Below are positions 54,715-64,000 of a DNA stretch of 64,000 nucleotides, in pieces. Source of the DNA: Candidatus Butyricicoccus avistercoris (lineage in GTDB: Bacteria; Bacillota; Clostridia; Oscillospirales; Butyricicoccaceae); the NCBI GenBank assembly GCA_019113005.1, contig DXIE01000015.1:1-64000 (forward strand). The letters run 5' to 3'. The stretch's first letter is position 1. Every line of letters starts with the position of its first letter. The notes beneath the pieces were generated by a model. It ran no database searches, was not told the origin of the DNA, and saw only the letters and a program-made list of their open reading frames with translations. The position numbers and the translations under genes were made by a program.

Positions 54715-57171
54715 ATGGCTGAAAAAATTTGTGCTGTGGCTATTGCAGCGTCAACATTTGCTATTGATAAACTCTATGATTATACTTTGCCATCGGCACT
54801 GGTGCATAAAGCCCAAATAGGCTGTCGTGTGCTAGTGCCTTTTGGCAGAGGTAATAAACATATTGAGGGAATTATTTTAGCATTTCGTGAAAAAAGTGAA
54901 TTCCAAAAATTAAAGCCTATTGATGATGTACTTGATGTAACGCCTGTACTTGATAGTGAGCAAATTAAGCTTGCTATTTGGCTCCGTGAGCGTCTTGCCT
55001 CAACATTTTACGACTGTATACATGCAATGTTACCTGTTGGATTGTGGTTTCGCAGAAATGACACTTATACACTTATTGCAGATAAAGAAACAGTAGATAA
55101 ACTGAAACAAACTGAATATGCTAGTATTCTTTCATGCTTTTCTGATGAAAAAAGCCTAACTCTTGAGCAAATAAGAACTATAAAGGGCAATCAAAGTATA
55201 CTAATGAAATTAGATGCCCTGTGTAAACAGGGAATTTTGCGTTATGACAGTAAAATAACACAGAAAACAAATGATAAAACAACTAAAATGTATAGGCTTA
55301 TATGCGATTATGCCGAGGCAATAGAAAAAGAAGGCAAAAGCAAAAGAAATGCTGTAAGGCTTGATGTTATTTCTTGCCTTGCCGATGGCGAGCAAATGAG
55401 CAAACAAGAGCTTAAATACATGACTGGTGTTTCCGATGCAATACTTAAAGGTATGGTTAGAAAAGGTATACTTGAGTGTACAGAGGAGGAAACATTTAGA
55501 GCACCAGATTATCAAGATGTTGAGATTTTGCCACAAAATCCACTTTCAAACGCTCAACAAAGTATATATGAAGATATAAAAGCTTTATATGAAAATGAAA
55601 AAAATCAAACAGCTTTGCTTTATGGTGTCACTGGTAGCGGAAAAACTCAAATTTATCTGCATTTAATTGAAGATGTGCTCAAAAATAATCAGTCTGCTAT
55701 TGTTCTTGTGCCAGAAATTGCTTTGACACCTCAGTTTATTAAGGTTTTTACAGCAAGATTTGGCGAGGAAGTTGCTGTTTTACACTCAGCTCTTGGCGTT
55801 GGTGAGCGATACGACAGCTGGAAAAAAATCAAAATGGGACTATGTAGAGTTGTTATAGGCACTCGTTCAGCTGTTTTTGCACCTGTAAAATCACTTGGGC
55901 TTATAATAATAGATGAGGAGCAAGACAGTGCATATCAGTCTGAGCAGTCTCCACGCTATCATGCAAGAGATGTTGCTCTTTATAGAACAATGCAAAGTAA
56001 CTCCTTATTACTTCTTGGCTCAGCCACTCCATCAGTTGAAAGCTTTTACAGAGCTGAACAGGGCATTTATAAATTATTTGAGCTTAGTGAGAGATATGGT
56101 AACAGCTCACTTCCAGATGTTATAATAGCCGATATGAGAGGTTTGGCAAGAGAGGGTATAATAGGCTCAATAAGTCCAACATTAAAACAGCATATAGAGC
56201 AAAACTTAGAAAATAAAGAACAGACTATACTGTTTTTAAACAGGCGAGGAAGTAATAGAATTGTAGGCTGTTCTATGTGTGGTTGGGTTCCTGAATGTCC
56301 ATCATGTTCAACAACTATGACATATCATGCAGTTAATTCTCGTGCTATGTGTCATTATTGTGGTGCATCTATTAAACTTAAAAATGTGTGTCCTGAATGT
56401 GGCAGTAACCATTTGTTTTTTGAAACGGCTGGTACTCAGCATGTAGAGGGTGAGCTTAAACAGCTTTTTCCAGAGGCAAAAATTATAAGAATGGACGCAG
56501 ATACAACATCTAGAAAAAATTCACATGAAACTTTGCTTGATAGTTTTGCAAATGGTGAGGCAGATATTTTAATAGGCACTCAAATGGTGACAAAAGGACT
56601 TGACTTTGAAAATGTAACTTTGGTTGGTGTTTTGGAGGCTGACCAGTCGTTATATGCACAGGATTATAGAGCAGAAGAACGCACATTTTCACTTATAACT
56701 CAGGTTGTAGGCAGGGCAGGTAGACGAAATACCAAAGGCAGGGCTATAATTCAGACATTTTCACCTAATCACCCTGTACTTTTAAATGCTGCAAGACAAG
56801 ACTATACTGCTTTTTATAGAAATGAGATTGAAAAGCGTATGGCTTTAAGATGTCCGCCAGCCGCACAGCTTCTATTTATCTGTGCAAGCGGTGAAAATGA
56901 ACGCACTGTTATAGAGTCCTTAATAAGACTTAAAAGCCGCTTAAATGGTCTTATGCAAGGTCAATTTTCCGATTTTTCTTATCCTGTTTTAGGGCCAGCA
57001 GCGGCTTCTATGGTCAAAATATCTGGAAGATATCGTTATCATTTAACTATAAGATGCCCTGAAAGCAAACGCAGAAAACAACTTATAAACGGTGTTTTGT
57101 GTGAGTTTTCAGGCGATAAACTAAATAAAGGTGTTAGTTTACATATTGAACTAAACCCAGATTCTATATAA
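54715..57171 (+). CDS. priA: Primosomal replication restart helicase PriA
   Basis: 818 residues. An N-terminal DNA-binding domain (about 1-105), winged helix, then the helicase core: Walker A GVTGSGKTQIYL, Walker B IIIDEEQDSAY, and SATPSVESFY. Eight cysteines in CSMCGWVPECPSC and CHYCGASIKLKNVCPEC form the zinc ribbons. Motif VI is in QVVGRAGR. It restarts stalled replication forks. The box reads DEEQ rather than the DEEH of Escherichia coli, which I believe is common in Clostridia. Confidence 0.96.
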   Translation: MAEKICAVAIAASTFAIDKLYDYTLPSALVHKAQIGCRVLVPFGRGNKHIEGIILAFREKSEFQKLKPIDDVLDVTPVLDSEQIKLAIWLRERLASTFYDCIHAMLPVGLWFRRNDTYTLIADKETVDKLKQTEYASILSCFSDEKSLTLEQIRTIKGNQSILMKLDALCKQGILRYDSKITQKTNDKTTKMYRLICDYAEAIEKEGKSKRNAVRLDVISCLADGEQMSKQELKYMTGVSDAILKGMVRKGILECTEEETFRAPDYQDVEILPQNPLSNAQQSIYEDIKALYENEKNQTALLYGVTGSGKTQIYLHLIEDVLKNNQSAIVLVPEIALTPQFIKVFTARFGEEVAVLHSALGVGERYDSWKKIKMGLCRVVIGTRSAVFAPVKSLGLIIIDEEQDSAYQSEQSPRYHARDVALYRTMQSNSLLLLGSATPSVESFYRAEQGIYKLFELSERYGNSSLPDVIIADMRGLAREGIIGSISPTLKQHIEQNLENKEQTILFLNRRGSNRIVGCSMCGWVPECPSCSTTMTYHAVNSRAMCHYCGASIKLKNVCPECGSNHLFFETAGTQHVEGELKQLFPEAKIIRMDADTTSRKNSHETLLDSFANGEADILIGTQMVTKGLDFENVTLVGVLEADQSLYAQDYRAEERTFSLITQVVGRAGRRNTKGRAIIQTFSPNHPVLLNAARQDYTAFYRNEIEKRMALRCPPAAQLLFICASGENERTVIESLIRLKSRLNGLMQGQFSDFSYPVLGPAAASMVKISGRYRYHLTIRCPESKRRKQLINGVLCEFSGDKLNKGVSLHIELNPDSI

Positions 57172-57193
57172 TTTTAAAAAGGGGTCATTAAAA

Positions 57194-57676
57194 ATGGCAA
57201 TTCGTAACATACTAACTAAGGGCGATGAAATGTTAAATAAAAAGTGTCGTCCTGTAACTCAGTTTGATGAGCGTTTACATCTGCTTTTAGATGATATGAG
57301 AGATACACTTTTAAATTCAAATGGTGTAGGTCTTGCAGCTCCTCAAATTGGTATTCTTCGCAGAGTGGTTTTAGTGCTAGATATTAAAAAAGACCCAGAA
57401 GAAGTTGTAGAGCTTATAAACCCAGAGGTTATTGCTGTAAATGAGCTAGAGCCAACTATTGAAGGTTGTCTTTCTGTTCCAAATGTATATGGCTATGTAA
57501 TGCGTCCAACTTGGGCAAAAATCAGAGCTCAAGACAGATATGGTAACTGGTTTGAGCGTGAGGGTGAAGAAATCGTTGCTCAGTGTTTCTGCCATGAAAC
57601 CGAGCATTTAGACGGTCATCTATTTACAGAAAAAGTAACTGAGTATGTTGACGTTGAACAGTTGGAGGAAGAATGA
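57194..57676 (+). CDS. def: Peptide deformylase
   Basis: 160 residues. All three motifs are present: GVGLAAPQIG, EGCLSVP and the metal-binding HETEH (CFCHETEHLDGHLF). It removes the formyl group from new proteins. Next to fmt, which adds formyl to initiator tRNA (four-base overlap). Confidence 0.96.
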   Translation: MAIRNILTKGDEMLNKKCRPVTQFDERLHLLLDDMRDTLLNSNGVGLAAPQIGILRRVVLVLDIKKDPEEVVELINPEVIAVNELEPTIEGCLSVPNVYGYVMRPTWAKIRAQDRYGNWFEREGEEIVAQCFCHETEHLDGHLFTEKVTEYVDVEQLEEE

Positions 57677-58596
57677 GAATTTTATTTATGGGAACACCAG
57701 ATTTTGCTGTTCCATGTCTTGAAAAACTTATTAAAGATGGTCACAATATAGTTGGAGTGCTAACTCAGCCAGATAAGCCACAAGGCAGAAAAATGAAACT
57801 CACTCCGCCACCTGTAAAAGAGCTTGCACTTCAAAATAACCTTGAAGTTTATCAGCCAGAAAGCCTTAAAAATGATGCTATAAAGCAACTTTTAGAGGAC
57901 AAACAGCCAGAACTTATTGTTGTTGTGGCTTATGGTAAAATCTTGCCTAAATATGTGCTTGATTTTCCTAAATATGGCTGTATAAATGTGCATGGTTCGT
58001 TACTTCCAAGATGGCGAGGGGCTGCACCTATTCAGTGGTCAATTATTGCAGGCGATAAAACCGCAGGCGTTACTACTATGAAAATGGCTGAAGGTCTTGA
58101 TACTGGCGATATGCTGCTTAAATATGAAACCGAAATCGCTCAGACCGAAACCGCAGGTGAGTTATTTGACAGACTTGCTTTAAATGGTGCAGAGCTTTTA
58201 CACGATACAATCGAGCAGATTGACAGCATTGTTCCAGAAGTGCAAGACGAAAGCAAGGCTAATTATGCACATATGCTTGATAAGCAGATGGCACAAATAG
58301 ACTGGTCAAAATCAAATAAAGAGATTGACTGTTTAATTCGTGGATTAAATCCTTGGCCTGTTGCACTTACAACATTAAATGGTGAGAGATTAAAAATTTA
58401 TTCTGCAAGCCTTCAAAATGCATCTGGTAAAGCAGGCGAAGTTTTAAAGGCTGATAGTAAAAATGGTCTTTTAGTTGCTTGTGGCGAGGGTGCAATGCTA
58501 TTAAATGAAATTCAAGCGGTTGGCGGAAAACGTATGAACGCAAAAGATTATCTTCGTGGGCATAAAATAGAAGTAGGAAGCATCTTAGGGGAATAA
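57673..58596 (+). CDS. fmt: Methionyl-tRNA formyltransferase
   Basis: 307 residues. MRILFMGTPDFAVPCLEKLI at the start, the catalytic INVHGSLLPRWRGAAPIQWSI with Asn-His, TTMKMAEGLDTGDML, and a C-terminal OB-like domain. It formylates Met-tRNAi with 10-formyl-tetrahydrofolate. Translationally coupled to def. Confidence 0.96.
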   Translation: MRILFMGTPDFAVPCLEKLIKDGHNIVGVLTQPDKPQGRKMKLTPPPVKELALQNNLEVYQPESLKNDAIKQLLEDKQPELIVVVAYGKILPKYVLDFPKYGCINVHGSLLPRWRGAAPIQWSIIAGDKTAGVTTMKMAEGLDTGDMLLKYETEIAQTETAGELFDRLALNGAELLHDTIEQIDSIVPEVQDESKANYAHMLDKQMAQIDWSKSNKEIDCLIRGLNPWPVALTTLNGERLKIYSASLQNASGKAGEVLKADSKNGLLVACGEGAMLLNEIQAVGGKRMNAKDYLRGHKIEVGSILGE

Positions 58597-58621
58597 TATT
58601 TTATAGAAAGCAGGTGCTTTT

Positions 58622-59326
58622 ATGCCGTATTTCTACGGATTTGATTATTATTATATCGTTTTGGTATTGCCTTGCATTTTCTTTGCAATGTGGGCACAAT
58701 TTAAGGTAAATTCCACTTTTAAAAAATATTCTGCTGTTAGAAGTAGGAGAGGTTTAACAGGTTCACAGGCAGCCGAGGCTGTACTTCGTGCGTCAGGCGT
58801 TTATAATGTTAGAGTTGAACGTGTTGCGGGTCATTTAACTGACCATTATGACCCTAGAACAAATGTTATTAGGCTTTCTGATAGTGTTTATTCATCAACC
58901 TCGGTTGCATCAATCGGTGTTGCGGCACATGAGGCAGGTCATGCTGTGCAATATGCGAGAAATTATGCACCTATTAAATTAAGAGCTGCTATTATTCCTA
59001 TTACTAATATAGGCTCAACTCTTGCTATGCCGCTTATTTTAATCGGTCTTGTGTTTAGCTTTGGCGGACTTATAACGCTTGGCATTATATTTTTTGCTTT
59101 TGCAACTTTATTTCAGTTAATCACATTGCCAGTTGAGTTAGATGCATCTCGTAGAGCATTAGCAGCAATAGAAAATGGTGGCTTGCTCTATGAAGATGAA
59201 CACAAAATGGCTAAAAAGACACTTTGGGCAGCTGCTATGACTTATGTCGCAGCGTTAGCTGTTTCTCTTGCACAGCTTTTAAGACTGATTTTATTATTTG
59301 GAGGTAGAGGCAATAGAGATGACTAA
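58622..59326 (+). CDS. YugP-family zinc metallopeptidase
   Basis: 234 residues. A membrane segment at the N-terminus, then RRGLTGSQAAEAVLRASGVYNVRVERVAGHLTDHYDPRTNVIRLS and the zinc motif HEAGHAVQYA, followed by further membrane helices and the conserved ELDASRRALA acid. The family is membrane-bound with an unknown substrate. It sits between fmt and rsmB, a location seen in other Firmicutes. The end overlaps the start of rsmB by eight bases. Confidence 0.92.
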   Translation: MPYFYGFDYYYIVLVLPCIFFAMWAQFKVNSTFKKYSAVRSRRGLTGSQAAEAVLRASGVYNVRVERVAGHLTDHYDPRTNVIRLSDSVYSSTSVASIGVAAHEAGHAVQYARNYAPIKLRAAIIPITNIGSTLAMPLILIGLVFSFGGLITLGIIFFAFATLFQLITLPVELDASRRALAAIENGGLLYEDEHKMAKKTLWAAAMTYVAALAVSLAQLLRLILLFGGRGNRDD

Positions 59327-60658
59327 ACCTACAAACGCAAGAGAAGTTGCAGCATTTACTCTTTTTGATATGACTGAAAAAGGTGCTTGGTCTGAGGGTG
59401 CATTGCATCACTATTTACAGCTTGCAGAGCTGTCGGGTCGTGATGCAGCACTCGCTGCAAGGCTTGCTTATGGCACGTTGCAAAACCAAGCTATGTGCGA
59501 TTTTTACATCAGAAAATACTCTAAAATCAGACTTGCTAAAATAAAGCCTAGAGTTTTAGAGCTTATGAGAATGGGTGTATATCAGCTAACAATGCTTGAC
59601 AGAATACCAGCTCATGCAGCTACAAGTGAAACTGTAAAGTTAATTCGAAAATATGGCAAAGCTGACGAAAGAGCAGCAGGTTTTGCAAATGGAGTTTTAC
59701 GCTCTATTGCAAGAGATAAAGAGAATAATAAACTTCCGCACCCAGATTGCCCAGATAAAGAGAGCTATTATGCACTTAAATACACTCACCCTGAGTGGCT
59801 AATGCGAAAACTGAGCAGTCAGTATGGACAAAGGCAAAGTCAGCAAATAGCCGAGGCAAATAATGAAATTGCACCGATTTCTGTTAGAATAAACAGCCAA
59901 AAAACAACAAAAGATGAAGTTTACAACTCGCTTTTAAATGATGGCTTTACAGTAGAATATCACCCTACAATGAATAATATTTTGCTTTGTAGTGGGGGGA
60001 TATTGCAAAAAATAAGCTGTTTATAGAGGGTAAAATAACCGTTCAAGATGCGGCAAGTGCAGCAGCGGTTGAGGTTTTAGACCCAAAACCAGATATGAAA
60101 ATTATAGATTGCTGTGCTGCCCCTGGGGGAAAAACCTTTTATATAGCTGAAAAAATGCAAAATAAAGGTCAGCTTATAAGCTGTGATATTTATGAGCATA
60201 AGCTTAAAAAAATAGATGAGGGTGCAAAACGTTTAGGCTTTGACTGTATAAAAACACGTCTTGCAAACTCTGAAGTTTATCAGCCAGAGCTTGAAAAATG
60301 GGCTGATGTAGTTATGTGTGATGTTCCATGCTCTGGTCTTGGAATTATCAGAAAAAAACCAGAAATTCGCTTTAAAACAGATGAAGAATTATCAGCACTG
60401 CCTGAAATTCAGTTAAGTATACTTAAAAACTGTGCAAATTATGTTAAAATAGGCGGCAGTATAGTTTATTCTACTTGCACTATTTTACAAAGAGAAAATC
60501 AAGATGTTGTAAATGCATTTTTGAAAGAAAACAAAGATTTTGTTTTAGAGCCATTTAACCACTCAGTTTGTGGTCAAACAGATGGTATGATAACACTTTT
60601 ACCTCATTTACATAAGACAGATGGATTTTTTATCGCAAAATTAAGGAGAAAATCATGA
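59319..60658 (+). pseudogene. rsmB: 16S rRNA m5C967 methyltransferase RsmB, frameshifted at a G6 tract
   Basis: Frame one from 59319 (start after GAGGTAGAGG) encodes the NusB-like RNA-binding domain (MTKPTNAREVAAFTLFDMTEKG) and runs to GGGGGG at 59994-59999. It then fails within a dozen codons. The second frame continues as DIAKNKLFIEGKITVQDAASAAA and the full methyltransferase domain (CCAAPGGKTFYIAEKM, DVPCSGLG with the catalytic cysteine, STCT with the second). Adding one G (seven instead of six) gives a single 446-residue protein, the normal length. Sequence error, mutation or slippage are possible. It overlaps rlmN by four bases. Confidence 0.92.
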
Positions 60659-61710
60659 CGCTAGAGGCAAATAAAACTGAAATAAAAACACTTAATATAG
60701 ATGAGCTTAAACAGGCTTTAACCGATATGGGTGAAAAGCCTTTTCGTGCTAAACAGATTTTTAAATGGTTGCATTTGCCAGTAAGCTCATTTGAAGAAAT
60801 GAGCGACCAATCAAAAGCTTTACGTCAAAGATTAGAAGATAAGTTTATATTAACCGTTCCGCATATTGAGCGTAAACAAGTTTCAAAACTTGACGGCACA
60901 ATTAAATACTTATGGCGTATGCAAGGCGGCGATTGTGTGGAAAGCGTGCTTATGCGTTATGAGCATGGAAACACAATTTGTGTGTCTACTCAGGTTGGTT
61001 GTAGAATGGGTTGCAAATTCTGTGCATCTGGTCTGTTTGGTTTAAAACGTAATCTATCAGCAGGTGAAATTTTAGACCAAGTTTTATTTGCTCAAAAAGA
61101 TTCAGGTCTAAAGATAAGTAATATTGTACTAATGGGGACTGGTGAACCACTAGATAATTATGATAATGTACTAAAATTTTTGCATTTAGTATCCAGTCCT
61201 GACGGTATTTGTATAGGTCAACGTCATATATCCTTGTCAACTAGCGGTTTAGCTGATAAAATAGAGAAGTTAGCACAGGAGAAATTACAGATAACTTTAT
61301 CAATTTCGCTACATGCTCCAGATAATGAAAGCAGAGAGAAAATTATGCCTGTTACCCGTAGTTTCCCTGTGGAGCGACTTATGAAAGCTTGCAGATATTA
61401 TTTTGATACTACTGGTCGAAGAATTTCTTATGAATATGCTATGTCAAGAAATATAAGTGACCGTCCATGGCAAGCAAAGCAGCTTGCAAAGCTACTTCAT
61501 GGCAGACCATGCCATGTAAACTTAATTCCGCTCAATCCTGTTAAAGAAAGTGATGTTCAGCCATCTACAAAAGAGGCTGTGCGTAAATTTCAGCAGATTC
61601 TAACGCAAAATGGTATAACTGCCACCGTTCGCCGTAGGCTAGGACCTGATATAGATGCGGCATGTGGTCAGTTACGCCGTAGAACCATAGAAGAAGGTGA
61701 GTCTAAATGA
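60655..61710 (+). CDS. rlmN: 23S rRNA m2A2503 / tRNA m2A37 methyltransferase RlmN
   Basis: 351 residues. A radical SAM enzyme with the CRMGCKFC cluster (CxxxCxxC), the MGTGEPLDNYDNV motif, and a C-terminal cysteine (ACGQLR) that carries the methyl group. It methylates adenine C2 in 23S rRNA and some tRNAs. The start overlaps rsmB and the stop overlaps the phosphatase gene, each by four bases. Confidence 0.97.
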   Translation: MTLEANKTEIKTLNIDELKQALTDMGEKPFRAKQIFKWLHLPVSSFEEMSDQSKALRQRLEDKFILTVPHIERKQVSKLDGTIKYLWRMQGGDCVESVLMRYEHGNTICVSTQVGCRMGCKFCASGLFGLKRNLSAGEILDQVLFAQKDSGLKISNIVLMGTGEPLDNYDNVLKFLHLVSSPDGICIGQRHISLSTSGLADKIEKLAQEKLQITLSISLHAPDNESREKIMPVTRSFPVERLMKACRYYFDTTGRRISYEYAMSRNISDRPWQAKQLAKLLHGRPCHVNLIPLNPVKESDVQPSTKEAVRKFQQILTQNGITATVRRRLGPDIDAACGQLRRRTIEEGESK

Positions 61711-62462
61711 TAACCTATGGAGATACCCATCAAGGTATGGTCAGAACAAATAATCAAGATGGTTACGTTATCGAAATATTTGACGACCAGAAAACTGTAC
61801 TTTTAGTTGTATGTGATGGTATGGGTGGTGCAAATGCGGGCAATGTTGCAAGCCATGTTGCACTTGAGATTTTCTCCAGCAATGTGCAGAACCAATTTGA
61901 AAATGAGATGGACGAAACTGCAACCGAAGATATGCTTAGAATAAGTGCACAAAATGCAAACAGGGCAGTTTATGAAATTTCTTTAAAACAACCTGAATGT
62001 CGTGGTATGGGTACAACACTTGTCGGTGCGATTGCACAGGGTGAAAAGGTAACACTTATAAATATTGGTGACAGTCGTGCATATGTAATCACAAAAGAAG
62101 ATATCAAACAGATTACAGAAGACCATTCTTTTGTACAGGAAATGGTTAGAAAAGGTAAATTAACACCAGAAGAAGCACGAAATCACCCACATAAAAACTT
62201 GATAACCCGTGCCATTGGCGTTGATACATTTGTAGACAGCGATTTGTTTCACTACACAATGGAAAAAGATGATATTTTACTTTTATGCTCAGATGGTCTT
62301 AGTGGTATGGTTGAAGACTATGAGATAGCAAATATAGTGCGTGAAGCAGAGTCACTTGAACAGGCGGTCAATACGCTTATTATGCGTGCCTGTGACAACG
62401 GAGGTTTAGACAACATTACCGCAGCACTTTATAGCTGTGCAGACCTTAAATTAGGAGATTAA
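61707..62462 (+). CDS. prpC: PP2C-type serine/threonine phosphatase, PrpC/Stp
   Basis: 251 residues. Metal-binding motifs are present: GMVRTNNQDGY, VCDGMGGANAG, GDSRAYVI, LCSDGLSGM and DNITA. It reverses phosphorylation by the PASTA kinase encoded six bases later, the usual Firmicute pair that controls wall growth and stationary-phase physiology. Confidence 0.95.
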   Translation: MITYGDTHQGMVRTNNQDGYVIEIFDDQKTVLLVVCDGMGGANAGNVASHVALEIFSSNVQNQFENEMDETATEDMLRISAQNANRAVYEISLKQPECRGMGTTLVGAIAQGEKVTLINIGDSRAYVITKEDIKQITEDHSFVQEMVRKGKLTPEEARNHPHKNLITRAIGVDTFVDSDLFHYTMEKDDILLLCSDGLSGMVEDYEIANIVREAESLEQAVNTLIMRACDNGGLDNITAALYSCADLKLGD

Positions 62463-62467
62463 ATCAT

Positions 62468-64000
62468 ATGGATAAATACATTGGAACCTTGCTGGGCGGT
62501 CGATATGAAATCTTGGACATATTAGGCGTCGGTGGCATGGCAATCGTGTATAAAGCAAGATGTAGGGTGCTTAATCGCTATGTTGCGATTAAAATGCTCA
62601 AGGAAGAATTTCTTCAAGATGAAGAATTTCGTCGCAGATTTTATAACGAATCACAAGCAGTTGCAAAGCTTTCACACAACAATATTGTAGCGGTATACGA
62701 TGTTGCAAGAACCGACACACAGGACTATATTGTTATGGAGCTTATAGATGGTATTTCACTAAAGGAATATCTTCAAAAGAAAGGTCATCTTTCTTGGCAG
62801 GAAACAGTGTTTTTTGCTCAGCAAATTGCTAAAGGTTTAAGTCATGCCCATAGCAGAGGAATTATACATCAAGATATTAAACCGCATAATATAATGCTGC
62901 TGCGTGATGGTACTGTTAAAGTAACAGACTTTGGTATTGCTAGACTTGAAAGCAATCAGGAAACTAGAGTTGTGCAGGAGGCTATTGGCTCGGTTCATTA
63001 TATCGCACCAGAACAGGCAAAAGGCTCATCTATTGATGCAAGAGCAGACCTTTATTCCCTAGGCGTTGTGATGTATGAAATGTTAACTGGTAAACTGCCA
63101 TTTGAAGGTGACAGTGCAGTTGCTATTGTTATGCAGCATATAAACTCTGTTCCAGAAATGCCAAGCAAGTTTATGCAAGGTGTACCTCGTGGTATGGACG
63201 ATATTGTTATGCATGCAATGTGTCCTAATGTTACAAGAAGATATTCTTCAGCTCAAGAGCTTTATCAGGATTTAGAGCGTATAAAGCAAAATCCTCATAC
63301 TGTTTTTGGTTATGCGGCACATGATAGTAGAGGAGATGCAGCATTACTTGATGAAACTATAACCATTGGTTCAACAAATAATAATGCATATCATCAGCCT
63401 ATGCAGCAACAAGGCTATCAGCACCAACCAAGACAGCAAGCTTATCAACAACCACAAAGACAACAATATCAGCATCAGCAGCCAAGACCTCAGCAAGGTG
63501 GCTATCAGCAGCAGCAAAGGCAACAAAGACCATCTGCTCAGCAGCAAAGACAAGAATATGCTCCAAGACGTCAACAAAATCATCAAAGCTCAAACAGCTC
63601 TAATCATAATAGACGTAAAAAGAAAAATAATTCTTCAATGCTTGTAGCGGGTGCTATTGTTGCTATAATTGCAGTTATCGCACTTGTTGCGGGCGGTATG
63701 ATGTTAATGAATGGAGGCTCTGACAAGAAAGAGCTTGCAACCGTTCCATACTTTATCGGTCAGGATATAGACACTATTCTTTCAAAACAAAACACAGATT
63801 ATGCTGATTTTAAAATTGTCGAAGCACCTAAACGTGAATATAATTCTTCGTATAAAGAAGGAGAAGTTATAAGACAAGACCCAACAGCCAATAAACAGGT
63901 TGAAAAAGGTTCAACTATCACCTTAACTGTATGTGGTGCTAAAGATGATGAGGAAGAAGATGAAAACCCTTATGAGCTAATTGATTTTTCAAATATGGAG
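62468..64000 (+). CDS. prkC: PASTA-domain serine/threonine kinase PrkC/Stk1, 3'-truncated by window edge
   Basis: 511 residues are visible, frame still open at the window end. The start at 62468 follows AGGAG seven bases before it (TTAGGAGATTAAATC). The kinase domain (about 10-275) has LGVGGMAIVYKA, the lysine in VAIKML, GSVHYIAPEQ and VTDFGIAR. The catalytic loop reads HQDIKPHN rather than HRDIKPHN, so the usual Arg of HRD is Gln. A Gln-rich linker (about 305-375) precedes a membrane helix (LVAGAIVAIIAVIALVAGGMMLM) and the first PASTA domain (VPYFIGQDIDTILSK). Extracellular PASTA domains bind muropeptides or lipid II in the family. It pairs with prpC. Confidence 0.93.
   Translation, partial: MDKYIGTLLGGRYEILDILGVGGMAIVYKARCRVLNRYVAIKMLKEEFLQDEEFRRRFYNESQAVAKLSHNNIVAVYDVARTDTQDYIVMELIDGISLKEYLQKKGHLSWQETVFFAQQIAKGLSHAHSRGIIHQDIKPHNIMLLRDGTVKVTDFGIARLESNQETRVVQEAIGSVHYIAPEQAKGSSIDARADLYSLGVVMYEMLTGKLPFEGDSAVAIVMQHINSVPEMPSKFMQGVPRGMDDIVMHAMCPNVTRRYSSAQELYQDLERIKQNPHTVFGYAAHDSRGDAALLDETITIGSTNNNAYHQPMQQQGYQHQPRQQAYQQPQRQQYQHQQPRPQQGGYQQQQRQQRPSAQQQRQEYAPRRQQNHQSSNSSNHNRRKKKNNSSMLVAGAIVAIIAVIALVAGGMMLMNGGSDKKELATVPYFIGQDIDTILSKQNTDYADFKIVEAPKREYNSSYKEGEVIRQDPTANKQVEKGSTITLTVCGAKDDEEEDENPYELIDFSNME

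Noticed and set aside
63371..63593. Two hydrophobic minus-strand frames opposite the prkC linker
   Set aside because: They arise because Gln codons read as Leu/Val-rich sequence on the opposite strand.

Overview
This window comes from an AT-rich, low-GC Gram-positive genome. It most likely belongs to an anaerobic, endospore-forming member of the Clostridia, perhaps Oscillospirales/Ruminococcaceae-like. Three lines of evidence support this. Spore genes are present (spoVM, a SipL-like DUF3794/LysM protein, spoIVA). Anaerobe-type genes are present (desulfoferrodoxin, feoAB, NADP-type glutamate dehydrogenase, adenine deaminase). Firmicute regulation is present: two T-box leaders, AGGAGG-type ribosome binding sites and many hairpin terminators. 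I see no rRNA, tRNA, CRISPR array, prophage or insertion sequence. The window is ordinary chromosome, dense with short operons. It opens inside an RluD-type pseudouridine synthase gene and closes inside a PrkC-type kinase gene.

Layout. 1-3.1 kb: pseudouridine synthase, thioredoxin, then a Crp/Fnr regulator divergent from a NifX-like protein and desulfoferrodoxin, with one perfect palindrome spanning both divergent -35 boxes, then a small orphan gene. 3.1-9.8 kb: PfoR-like EIIC membrane protein, a frameshifted secreted hydrolase, phosphotransacetylase, a LacI-family regulator and a secreted copper-amine-oxidase-like stalk-domain protein. 9.8-14.5 kb: leuACDB on the minus strand behind a leucine T-box. 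14.5-18 kb: PAP2 phosphatase, flippase, phosphopantetheinyl transferase and a PilZ protein. 18.4-23.1 kb: gdhA and a 1020-residue PAS/GAF/GGDEF/EAL protein. 23.1-29.5 kb: a spore coat basement cluster (a 45-residue membrane protein, spoVM, the SipL-like gene and spoIVA), interrupted by a GH43 glycosidase plus MATE exporter operon. 29.5-35.2 kb: feoAB on the minus strand, a frameshifted NCS2 purine permease and adenine deaminase. 35.3-43.5 kb: YcxB-like protein, T-box-controlled thrS, proS, MscS channel, and DUF815 ATPase-NfeD-stomatin on the minus strand. 43.6-49.2 kb: DUF3343 with a cysteine desulfurase, cdaA-cdaR, a flavoprotein and an RseC-like protein. 49.4-51.4 kb: DUF5685, J-domain and membrane protein trio. 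51.4-64 kb: the conserved Firmicute cluster yicC-remA-gmk-rpoZ-coaBC-priA-def-fmt-yugP-rsmB-rlmN-prpC-prkC.

The genes fall into clear working groups: leucine synthesis, ammonium assimilation, purine salvage, ferrous iron uptake, superoxide/redox defence, c-di-GMP and c-di-AMP signalling, spore coat assembly, and a translation/cell-envelope housekeeping block. Three conserved genes (secreted hydrolase, NCS2 permease, rsmB) are each broken by a one-base length change in a run of G. This suggests either assembly error or slippage at G tracts. Items most worth a second look are the spoVM/SipL/SpoIVA cluster with two matching SigE-like promoters, the palindrome over divergent -35 boxes, the three G-tract frameshifts, and the DUF5685-DnaJ-membrane protein trio, whose function I do not recognise.
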